64,000 nucleotides of DNA from Bacteroidota bacterium (GTDB lineage Bacteria > Bacteroidota > Bacteroidia > Bacteroidales > Lentimicrobiaceae): assembly GCA_023441805.1 (NCBI GenBank), contig JAEZNO010000004.1, positions 1 to 64,000 of the forward strand, read 5' to 3'. Shown here in pieces: positions 34,083 through 42,700 of the stretch (within the stretch, counting starts at the first letter, position 1; every line of letters begins with the position of its first letter). Below the pieces are notes generated by a model, which searched no databases, had not been told where the DNA came from, and saw only the letters and a list, made by a program, of their open reading frames with translations. The position numbers and the translations under genes were made by a program.

Positions 34083-36521
34083 TTAGTGCGTTAATGCTTT
34101 TTCATCCATGCTTTTATTTCCGGTGGATGATTTTTCTCCAACACCCTTTTGGATTCTCATGCCATAGAATGACCGGTAAACAAAGAAAAGGCCAATTGCA
34201 AAGAATAAAATTCCAATTACAGGAGCATAATTTGTTGTACCTGCATCACGTGCTGAAATTCCCATTTTAACAGCTATTTCAACTGCCAGAAGGCCAAATA
34301 ATGTTGAAAATTTAATGATAGGATTGAGTGCTACAGATGAAGTATCCTTATAAGGATCACCAACTGTATCGCCAACAACGGTAGCATCATGAATTGGTGT
34401 ATTTTTCTCTTTGAGATCCACTTCAACAACCTTCTTGGCATTATCCCACGAACCACCTGCATTGGCCATATACATCGCCTGGAACAATCCGAACACTGCT
34501 ATGGATACAAGATATGAAACGAAGAAATTGGGGTCAAAGAATGCAAATGCCAAGGTGAGTGAGAATATAACGCCAAAGATATTCCACATACCCGATTGTG
34601 CATATTGAGTACAAATCTTAACAACAGCTTTTGAGTCATCAATGCTTGCTTCAGACCTGTCGAGGGCAATGTTTCTTTTAATGAACTCAACTGCTCTGTA
34701 GGCACCGGTTGTAACAGCCTGAATAGAAGCACCCGAGAACCAGAATATTACTGCACCTCCTGTGATGAATCCCAGTAATACAGGAGCATCAGTCAGGCTT
34801 AGATTCAGAAGGCCAAGGTTCTTTAGTAAAAGAATGATGGCAAAGATCATTGTTGTAGCACCAATGACTGCAGTACCGATTAATACAGGCTTGGCTGTTG
34901 CTTTAAATGTATTACCTGCCGAGTCATTAGCTTCAAGATAGTGCTTACCCTGTGTGAAATCAGGTCTGAATCCGAAATCTTTTTCAATTTCGCTCTCAAT
35001 TCCTGGCCTGCGTTCAATTTGTGATAACTCAAATACTGATTGGGCATTATCGGTAACCGGTCCATAACTGTCAACAGCTATGGTCACAGGTCCCATACCA
35101 AGGAATCCGAAAGCTACAAGCCCAAATGCAAAGATTGCAGGGTATGTCATGATTGCATCGAGACCCATTGTAGAAACAAAGAAAGCACCGGCCATAAGCC
35201 CTACTATAACCATTCCTTTCCAGAATGCACTGAAATTACCTGCAACCATACCCGACAAGATTGTCAATGATGATCCACCCTCGCGTGATGCAGTCACAAT
35301 TTCATTAACATGACGTGATTTCGAGCTTGTAAATGCTTTAGTGAATTCAGGTATGATAGCAGCAGCAAGAGTACCAAGACTAATGATGCTTGCAAGTTTC
35401 CACCATAATCCGGAAGTCATGTCACCGATAAGGATATAGCTTACGATATAAGTTACAATGATTGAAACAATTGAAGTAGTCCAAACTAGTGAAGTCAAAG
35501 GAGCTTCGAAGTCAAATTCAGTCTTATTGCCATAACGGGCTTTTGAGATAACCTGGTTTATTCCATATGAGAATATTGAAGTGAACACCATCAGGATACG
35601 CATTGCAAATATCCAAACAATAAGAGTAGCCTGCAGGTCAATACCAATAGCAAGTACAATAAAAGAAATGAGTGCCACGCCGGTCACACCATAAGTTTCA
35701 AAACCATCAGCAGTAGGACCAACACTATCACCTGCATTATCACCAACACAGTCGGCTATAACGCCCGGATTTCTTGGGTCATCTTCACCAATTGCAAAAA
35801 CTATCTTCATTAAGTCAGCACCAATATCAGCGATCTTGGTAAAAATACCACCGGCAATTCTCAATGCTGAGGCTCCCAATGATTCGCCGATTGCGAAACC
35901 AACAAAACAAGCACCTGCACTTTCACCCGGTATGAATAAGAGTATGAAGATCATCATTATCAATTCAACTGTAATGAGTAGTACTCCAACACTCATACCT
36001 GCCTGGAGAGGAATTGAGACAACATTCCAGGGTTTGTTTCGCAATGATGCAAAGCTCGTCCGGCTATTAGCTAATGTATTGATTCTGATCCCAAACCATG
36101 CAACTCCGTATGAACCCAGAATTCCTAATATTGACCATGCAAGAACCAGTAATACCCTGTTGAATTCCATGTGGTTTAATCCGAAGAAATAATAGAAGAT
36201 TGCAGCACCGATAATAAGAAACAGGATTACCAGAAAACGCCCTTGCTGAAACAGGTAGGTTTTACAGGTTTCATAAATGATATGTGAAACATCGAGCATT
36301 GAGTGATGAGATGGTAATTTTTTGATCTTCAAAAACTGCCATAAGCCAAAGAGCATGCCAAGCACAATGATAAAAATACCCCAGGCAAGAAGTGAATGAC
36401 CATCCATACCTAAGTTATTGAAATAACTTTTACTTAGATCGGGAATTGGCAAATCAGCTTCACTGGCTTTTGAAAGAAATGGTAAAATACTCAACGCAAG
36501 AAGGGAAAGAATTTTCTTCAT
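34083..36521 (-). CDS. hppA: Membrane-integral, ion-translocating pyrophosphatase
   Basis: The 812-residue protein has about 16 membrane helices and hydrolyses pyrophosphate to pump H+ and/or Na+ out of the cytoplasm. The substrate-binding region is clear: IADIGADL then EDDPRNPGVIADCVGDNAGDSVG (residues 231-268), and DSYGPVTDNAQSVFE near 485. It departs from the textbook motif: GADLMKIVFAIGEDD replaces GADLVGKVEAGIPEDD, one residue shorter. GNTFKA (Lys540) has lysine where potassium-dependent enzymes have alanine. The ion specificity therefore cannot be copied from model enzymes. The first in-frame start is a GTG at 36527, but the ATG at 36521 gives a proper signal-like first helix. Confidence 0.94.
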   Translation of the reverse strand: MKKILSLLALSILPFLSKASEADLPIPDLSKSYFNNLGMDGHSLLAWGIFIIVLGMLFGLWQFLKIKKLPSHHSMLDVSHIIYETCKTYLFQQGRFLVILFLIIGAAIFYYFFGLNHMEFNRVLLVLAWSILGILGSYGVAWFGIRINTLANSRTSFASLRNKPWNVVSIPLQAGMSVGVLLITVELIMMIFILLFIPGESAGACFVGFAIGESLGASALRIAGGIFTKIADIGADLMKIVFAIGEDDPRNPGVIADCVGDNAGDSVGPTADGFETYGVTGVALISFIVLAIGIDLQATLIVWIFAMRILMVFTSIFSYGINQVISKARYGNKTEFDFEAPLTSLVWTTSIVSIIVTYIVSYILIGDMTSGLWWKLASIISLGTLAAAIIPEFTKAFTSSKSRHVNEIVTASREGGSSLTILSGMVAGNFSAFWKGMVIVGLMAGAFFVSTMGLDAIMTYPAIFAFGLVAFGFLGMGPVTIAVDSYGPVTDNAQSVFELSQIERRPGIESEIEKDFGFRPDFTQGKHYLEANDSAGNTFKATAKPVLIGTAVIGATTMIFAIILLLKNLGLLNLSLTDAPVLLGFITGGAVIFWFSGASIQAVTTGAYRAVEFIKRNIALDRSEASIDDSKAVVKICTQYAQSGMWNIFGVIFSLTLAFAFFDPNFFVSYLVSIAVFGLFQAMYMANAGGSWDNAKKVVEVDLKEKNTPIHDATVVGDTVGDPYKDTSSVALNPIIKFSTLFGLLAVEIAVKMGISARDAGTTNYAPVIGILFFAIGLFFVYRSFYGMRIQKGVGEKSSTGNKSMDEKALTH

Positions 36522-36566
36522 AAGCACTAATTTGGATTGTTGGATATGTTGATTATTATAATTCTG

Positions 36567-36575
36567 GCAAAAATA
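36567..36575 (-). promoter_or_regulatory. Predicted -7 promoter element of hppA
   Basis: The minus strand reads TATTTTTGC, matching TAnnTTTGC, 45 bases before the ATG at 36521. Confidence 0.5.
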
Positions 36576-36702
36576 ATGAAGTAAAAATAAAATCCAATAG
36601 CTAAAATTGTAGCTGCACTTGACAAAAAGGCACTTAAATAACCAAAATCGACATCAATAGTTTATCAAAGTAACTGATTTATAGCATATTTTTTGGAGTT
36701 TT

Positions 36703-36716
36703 TGCAAACGTTTGCA
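36703..36716. promoter_or_regulatory. LacI-family-type operator palindrome
   Basis: TGCAAACGTTTGCA is a perfect 14-base palindrome with the central CG typical of LacI/GalR regulators; it also fits the pattern TGnAAnCGnTTnCA of cre-like sites. It lies 119 bases before the ATG at 36835 and 182 before that of hppA. No LacI-type regulator is encoded in the window. Confidence 0.5.
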
Positions 36717-36834
36717 TTGAAAACTGTTGATAGAATTATGGGATTTTTTTTTAAGTTTGGAAAAATAGAAATCTCCTTAAACATGTGGAGATAAATTGTT
36801 GTAATTTTAACCCTTAATTGAAAACACCGACTAG

Positions 36835-37416
36835 ATGGATAAAATTCCATTGAAATTACTTGGAATGATTAACAGCCAATCGCAGAGTGGAGCTTATACA
36901 ATCATTCTCGGAGAAACAGAAGGTAAACGCAGATTACCCATTCTGATCAATACATTTGAGGCACAGGCTATTCTTTTTCACATTGAAAATATCAAGATTC
37001 CCCGTCCCTTAACACATGATCTATTTAAGAACTTCGCTGATACTTTCGGCATTGAATTTCAGGAAGTCATCATCAGTAAGTTTGCTCAGGGGATTTTTTA
37101 TGCAACTTTGATTTGTTCTGACGGGGTTTCAATAAAAGAGATTGATTCACGTACATCTGATGCCGTTGCTCTGGCAGTCAGGTTTAACTGTCCGATTTAT
37201 ACATACGAATCAGTTCTTGCAGGTGCAGGTGTATCAGTTGAGGAGGAGCCTGACATTGATGAGTTAGCTACAGGTGGTATTGAGTCGGATGATTACGATT
37301 ATAATAAGTTCTCAATAAATGAACTTGAGCAGATGATGAAAGAGGCCATTGAACATGAGGAGTACGAGAAAGCCTCGCAATTGAGGGATATTATCAGGAA
37401 ACGAAAATCATCATAG
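36835..37416 (+). CDS. Bifunctional nuclease (DUF151) domain protein with C-terminal UVR motif
   Basis: The 193-residue protein begins with a BFN/DUF151 domain (residues 5-135). Signatures are YTIILGETEGKRRLPILINTFEAQAI and SRTSDAVALAVRFNCPIYT; the SRTSDAVALA stretch is diagnostic. Residues 158-190 (INELEQMMKEAIEHEEYEKA) are a UVR motif like that of UvrB, UvrC and ClpC/McsA adaptors. The BFN name comes from reported DNase and RNase activity in a plant member; the bacterial role is open. An acidic linker joins the two domains. It is a single gene ending at a terminator. Confidence 0.9.
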   Translation: MDKIPLKLLGMINSQSQSGAYTIILGETEGKRRLPILINTFEAQAILFHIENIKIPRPLTHDLFKNFADTFGIEFQEVIISKFAQGIFYATLICSDGVSIKEIDSRTSDAVALAVRFNCPIYTYESVLAGAGVSVEEEPDIDELATGGIESDDYDYNKFSINELEQMMKEAIEHEEYEKASQLRDIIRKRKSS

Positions 37417-37478
37417 AATTTTTACGAACGAACATCATCTTTGAATCTAAATAGACTAAAATCTTCTTCGAATATTAT

Positions 37479-37508
37479 AAAAAAAAGAGCCTTTCGGGCT
37501 CTTTTTTT
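37479..37508. terminator. Terminator after the BFN-domain gene
   Basis: A run of A residues, GAGCC (37487-37491), a 5-base loop, GGCTC (37497-37501) and a run of seven T residues. The symmetrical A and T flanks let it act in both directions, also for the convergent gene ending at 37570. Confidence 0.85.
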
Positions 37509-37569
37509 AACTAGTGTTCAGAGAATACAAGTTCACCAAATCTAACAATTATTATCAATCAATCATCTA

Positions 37570-37992
37570 TTAGTCGTCACATCTGCCATCTTCAATCTTT
37601 ATCGCAAGATTGCATCCGTTGGCAATATACTCTTCAATTACTTCTGAGGTGTTGAATGGGATATCATCTACATATTCTTCTTCTTCAGGCTGGATAGTGT
37701 TGGCAAAATAATTATAAGCTGCAAAAACTTTTTCAGTACTGAACGGAATATCATTTACATAAGTTTCTTCATCAGGCCGTACCAGATTCACAAAGAATGA
37801 ATTTAGAGCTACAGCTTCTGTGTCGAATGGGATGTCGTTAATATAAGCTTCTTCTTCAACTGCTGGTAGTACTATAGAGTAGGTTCTCATAGCAAGAGTA
37901 TCTTCACTTGTTGTTGCTGCACTGTTCTTTCCGCCGGCTATTACTACATTAATCAATAGGGCTAAAATTGCGAAGGTTATTTTGGTTTTCAT
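37570..37992 (-). CDS. Small secreted protein with three DIPF repeats
   Basis: I do not recognise a named family. The 140-residue protein has a signal peptide (1-20). Three imperfect repeats of about 17 residues then occur every 28 residues: EEEAYINDIPFDTEAVA (46-62), DEETYVNDIPFSTEKVFA (74-91) and EEEEYVDDIPFNTSEVIE (103-120). Each has acidic residues, Tyr, then the invariant D-I-P-F. Two cysteines (127 and 138) close the chain. The frame is open to 38037, but the ATG at 37992 starts the signal peptide. It is very acidic and probably periplasmic or surface-exposed. There is no operon partner. Confidence 0.75.
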   Translation of the reverse strand: MKTKITFAILALLINVVIAGGKNSAATTSEDTLAMRTYSIVLPAVEEEAYINDIPFDTEAVALNSFFVNLVRPDEETYVNDIPFSTEKVFAAYNYFANTIQPEEEEYVDDIPFNTSEVIEEYIANGCNLAIKIEDGRCDD

Positions 37993-38047
37993 GGCACTGT
38001 GTTTTACCGTGTACATACCATGCTTAACCAAAAGCATGCCAAAGCAA

Positions 38048-38074
38048 CGAAAGCCTTGATTATCAAGGCTTTCG
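38048..38074. repeat. Perfect 12-bp hairpin with 3-base loop
   Basis: CGAAAGCCTTGA (38048-38059) pairs perfectly with TCAAGGCTTTCG (38063-38074) around TTA. It lies between the stop of the type IX cargo gene (38158) and the start of the repeat protein (37992). No T run follows in either direction, so it is not a standard intrinsic terminator; an RNA-stabilising or attenuating structure is possible. Confidence 0.6.
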
Positions 38075-38157
38075 CAAAGGCAACCATCTTCTTTTTTGCT
38101 AACAGGTGTTCGTTTTCGGATACTGCTTTTGCACTATCGAACGGACACTTTTTTAGT

Positions 38158-39684
38158 TTACTGTACAACTAACTTCCCGGTATACTGAACCCCATTTTCG
38201 ATGACCAGGATTGAATAAATTCCCTTCCTCAGATGATTGATTTGTAGTTCAATTCTACTTTCTCCAATACTATAAATCAGGTTGTTAATCTCAATACCGG
38301 CCATATCTATAATCCGTATTACCGGATTTTTCCATTGCCTGTTAGTTATGAACACCTTGTCGGAGGCAGGATTTGGACTGATGATCAATGGCCTGTAATT
38401 TGATTCTCCCAGGCTGTTGCAAAGTTGGAAAGTTACAGTAATTTCATCCGAACCCACACATGTGCCCTTCTGAAATTCGACTTTGATAACAACAGAACTT
38501 AACCCTCTACCTGTTGTATCAATGCTAAAGGAACTGCCTGTGCCAAGTAAATTACCATTAACATACCATTTTATGAAATCGTAGATGCCTTGCACATTGT
38601 ATGTATATGTATGTCCAGCGCAGACGGTTGTGTCATTGCCCAATGAAACCCTCTCGAATGGTATAACATCAACAGTAATTTCATCATAAACAATGTTTTG
38701 GTTAGCATCAGTCACGGTAACAAGATAACTGGTGCTTTCCTCAGGTGATACACTTATCGAGGAACTAGTTTCTCCTGTACTCCATAGTATTGAATATGGT
38801 GGTTCACCTCCTTTAATTGTAGCGGTTAAGATTGCGGATGAACCATCGCATATTTCAATGTCACTACCTAAGTCAACATTTAAAGGGGTTACGTTTCTTA
38901 CTGAGTCAATATATTGAATACTATAAATTGGGCCTTCGCTCACGATTGTTAATAGTGGTACTTTGAATAATGGGGATAGCCATTTATATTCGATAATGTT
39001 TCTGATGATTGGGAATCCCATTTGCATTGAATCAATGTATGTGCTATCGCGTTCATAAATCACTGATTTAAGACGGATTGTATTAAAAGATCCATAAGGA
39101 GTAATCAAAGTGCCTGATCCGTCAACTTCATTTACCCTCTTTTTTAATTGATTAAAGTAACCAAATCCCGGGTATGATATCACAAGTTCAGAAGTGCTGG
39201 AATCGGGCTGTGATTCAATACTTAGAGGGAATTTGTATAGTACTTCAGGTAGGTCATATTTCAATGGGACAGGAACTATACCGAATGTCATGGCATATCC
39301 TGCCCTTGAAAAGTAGAAAGCGTTTGCTTTGTAAAACTCATACGTGTTTGTGACATTAAAATCCAGGAAATCGATGCCTTGAATTGGTGCTGCAAGGTTT
39401 GCTACGTTTGAATTGAATACTAACTGATAAACAGGAGGGGTTTGACTTGGTGCTACAAATTCAAGCACTTTCTGGGATGAGGGATTAAGACTACTATAAT
39501 CCCACAAATGATCATAGCCGGTAACGGCAGGGTCGGGGATGTTCAACATGTTGCTATTACTAACCCTGATTGTGTCCCCTGCAACAGGCATGTTGTCGTT
39601 TGTAATGACTATTTGACAAAATAAGGAAGTTGTCGAGAATAGCAGAAAGGCTACCACGACGTTAATTTTGTAGAGAGTCTTCAT
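38158..39684 (-). CDS. Secreted protein with type IX sorting domain, function unknown
   Basis: The 508-residue protein has a signal peptide ending near LFCQ (residue 24) and a body of about 240 residues that I do not recognise. A PKD/SprB-like domain follows (about 275-345, with PPYSILWSTGETSSSISV and TYLVTVTDA-like strands), then a second Ig-like domain. The C-terminal type A sorting domain (about 430-508) includes PLIISPNPASDKVFI. It should be exported by the type IX system and anchored or released at the surface. No enzyme motif is visible. It lies upstream of the small repeat protein on the same strand, separated by 165 bases that hold a hairpin. Confidence 0.85.
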   Translation of the reverse strand: MKTLYKINVVVAFLLFSTTSLFCQIVITNDNMPVAGDTIRVSNSNMLNIPDPAVTGYDHLWDYSSLNPSSQKVLEFVAPSQTPPVYQLVFNSNVANLAAPIQGIDFLDFNVTNTYEFYKANAFYFSRAGYAMTFGIVPVPLKYDLPEVLYKFPLSIESQPDSSTSELVISYPGFGYFNQLKKRVNEVDGSGTLITPYGSFNTIRLKSVIYERDSTYIDSMQMGFPIIRNIIEYKWLSPLFKVPLLTIVSEGPIYSIQYIDSVRNVTPLNVDLGSDIEICDGSSAILTATIKGGEPPYSILWSTGETSSSISVSPEESTSYLVTVTDANQNIVYDEITVDVIPFERVSLGNDTTVCAGHTYTYNVQGIYDFIKWYVNGNLLGTGSSFSIDTTGRGLSSVVIKVEFQKGTCVGSDEITVTFQLCNSLGESNYRPLIISPNPASDKVFITNRQWKNPVIRIIDMAGIEINNLIYSIGESRIELQINHLRKGIYSILVIENGVQYTGKLVVQ

Positions 39685-39783
39685 GATCAGTTTGGTTTTA
39701 TTTCATAAAAATAAATCATTCTGTTCAGATACATCTATTTTATCCGATTATTTTATTCAAAAAGCAGAAATAATTGGAATCAA

Positions 39784-42700
39784 TTACCTTTTTTTTCTTT
39801 TGCGGTTAAAGATATCTGATATTCTGTCAAATTCATAGCGATAATAAACACCAATACCCTGCTTGTATTGACTGTAGGGTAAGGCGCTCATTTCAAATGG
39901 ATTTGATTTGTTAAAGGCCTTGATTCTGAAACGACCGTCAGGTGTGATTTTAACATCAATTACAACATCACCAACTATGTTGCTTGCATTTTCGGTTGTA
40001 CCCTGGGTGTACATACCAACGTTACCATCAATCGAAACTCTGTCGTTAAACAGGTTAGTCGAAAGTGCCACTTCAACTTCTTCGTCTGTTAAAGTAGCAT
40101 CACCGGTACGATATTTAACTCCAATATCAACATCTTTTATAATTTGTGACAACATATTACTGAGTTGATCGGTTAACACTTCAATTGATGAAGAACTTAC
40201 ACTTGTTGTGATATCGGGTGTTCGGTTGAATGCGAAGGTTTTTAGAACAAGAAGTGAAACAATCTGTTGGGTCATGATCACTTGGTTACTTGTGTCGATT
40301 TCGGCAAACACAAGTTGATTGAGCTCATTATTTGCTTCGGGAAGGTTTATGCTAAATGAGATATCAGGGTTATAGAGATCATTTTTTAGTCTGATTATAC
40401 AATCAACCGGAACCGAAGTGCCTGAGTAATCTTCTGTCAGGCCTTTCAATGATGCTTTCAGGCGATATACAGCACTCAGGTCGATATCGGCTTCATAAGG
40501 ACTTCCTGTAAAAGAGATTGTACTCCCGCTTCTTATATCAAATACTCTGTTAATTACATTTCCTAAAGTGAACATGAAGGAACCTTCTGCAAGAACATAA
40601 TCACCGTACATGGACAAATCACCTTGTTTGTTAACTCCAATTTGTATGTCACCTCTTCCGTTTCCTTTGATATTACCGATATTTTCAGGCAAGAATAATT
40701 GCATATTCGCTGAAGGTGTCACTTTAAGGTTCATAGTAACATCAGTGCCCGATACTTTTGGGATATATTCATTTCTTACTTCTTCCTGTCCCTCATTAAG
40801 GCTTTTGAATTTGATAAAATTATTCTCTTCAGCATCAACAGCAAGATTTATAGGAATGTAAACGAGAGTATTGTTTTCACTGCTTGCATCAACTTTAATT
40901 GAAATATCCTTAAGCGAGCCGCTGATATTCACATTACCTGTTCCAAATGCTTTACCATAGAACAAATTGTTGTCTTTATACGAAGTGTTAAGAACATTCA
41001 TTTTATTTGCTGCAATGTCGAGATTAAGCCTGATATCCCTGAAATTATTATGCCTCAATGCGAAATTGAGAATTCCACTGTTGCCAAGTGAATCATATAC
41101 AGCAACATCTTTTACCTGGATTAGTCCTTCTTCAGCTGTAACTTTATCTGCAAAAGAATATGTCACATTCAGGTAATCAATTTTCATTTGGGTTCTCTTA
41201 AGCTCAAGTTCGCCTGTAACACTTGGTTTGTCGAATGTTCCTTTCAAGGTTAGGTCACCACTTGCGTATCCGTTAATGTTAGAAGCAATTCCACGAAGGA
41301 ATGGATTTAATGATGCAAGTTTATAATTAAATACTTTAACGTCAAGATCGAAGTTCCCCTCAGGGCGTTTGGTAGTATATATCAGACCTTTGGCTGAAAT
41401 TGGTTTGTGACTGCCTACATTTCCATGGTAGATGATATCGGTCTTTATATCAAGTGCTGAAAGTGTATGATCCCAGGTGCTTTCGATAATGGCATCACCC
41501 ATTCGCTCCTTGTTGAATGCAAAGTCTTTAACTTCAACCCTTGCTTCAATAACCTGTGATTTGTAAAGATCTCGAACAGATACGGCCCCATTCAATATAC
41601 CGTCAAAATCAACATTCTTCACGTTAATTAGCATGTCTGCATTCGACACATCGAGATTGTTAAAATTGAGGGTCAGTATATCAGCAGGGTCTTTTGAGAT
41701 TACACCGGACAGATTCAAAAGCTGCTCTTTGCTCAATATCCGCACTCCCGGGATCTTGATTGTGCTTGAATCGATTAACATGTCGTTATCCTGAAATGCA
41801 GTCCATGGCCTGTTGTTTACTTTAAGATTGAACTTTTGAAATCTGCTATGAATTCCCGGCCAATCTGTAAATGAGATATACCCGCTTATGTCACCGAGGT
41901 CTTTGTCTTCAACAATATTATCATTCCAGTTGATGTTATACTTTATACTGTCACCTTCCATGAATGCTTTAAATGCGAAATTCTCAATCCTGGTCAACTG
42001 TTTACTGTCTTCATCGTTTCGGTTCAACTTAATTGCTGAAGCACCGCTTTCAAGTTGCATTGAGGCACCATAGTTCTTTCCCTTAATATACCATTTATCA
42101 AATGCGATCTCTTTGAAATTAAAGTGGTCAGCCCTTCCATTGAGGATAATGGTATTCTGTGCTGAGTTATAACTTCCATAAAGCGAAGCCTCTGAATTCA
42201 ATGTAAGCTCAGGCAGGAAGATCTCAGTTAAGGGCTTTGCATTTTTAATTTGAATATTATAATCGAACAGCTGGTCTTTAGTAATCGTCTGTTTAGTGAA
42301 TTCACCTATTTGAACGGATGGTAAATAAAGACTAATTATGTTGGTAATAGAGTTGTAAAAATCACCGAATGAAAATACTCCGTAAAATGAAGCGTCCATT
42401 AAATCGGAATGCAGGGCTAATTTTTTAGTTTCGTGGTTGATCTTCTCAATGGTCAATTCAATTCGATCGACAAAATAGTCTTTACTTCCTTCAGAATAGG
42501 TTGTGCTGTCAAATCGCAGATAACCCAATAAGTTGTCAATATTTGAACCTTTGAAATTAAGGTCCATCTTAGTAGTGAGCACTGAAGTTGAATCGCGTTC
42601 CCATAAGTTGAGTTTAGTCAGATAAGCATCCTTCAATGTAGCCTTGAAATCCATCTCCGGCATTGACCCTGTAAAATCGACCATTCCATTGAAATCAAGG

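Larger units (their letters stand above)
36528..36834. other. 307-base divergent region between hppA and the BFN-domain gene
   Basis: No gene is seen. It contains a -7 box for hppA (36567-36575) and a perfect 14-base palindrome (36703-36716) of the LacI-family operator type. No clear promoter box for the gene at 36835 is visible. Confidence 0.5.
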
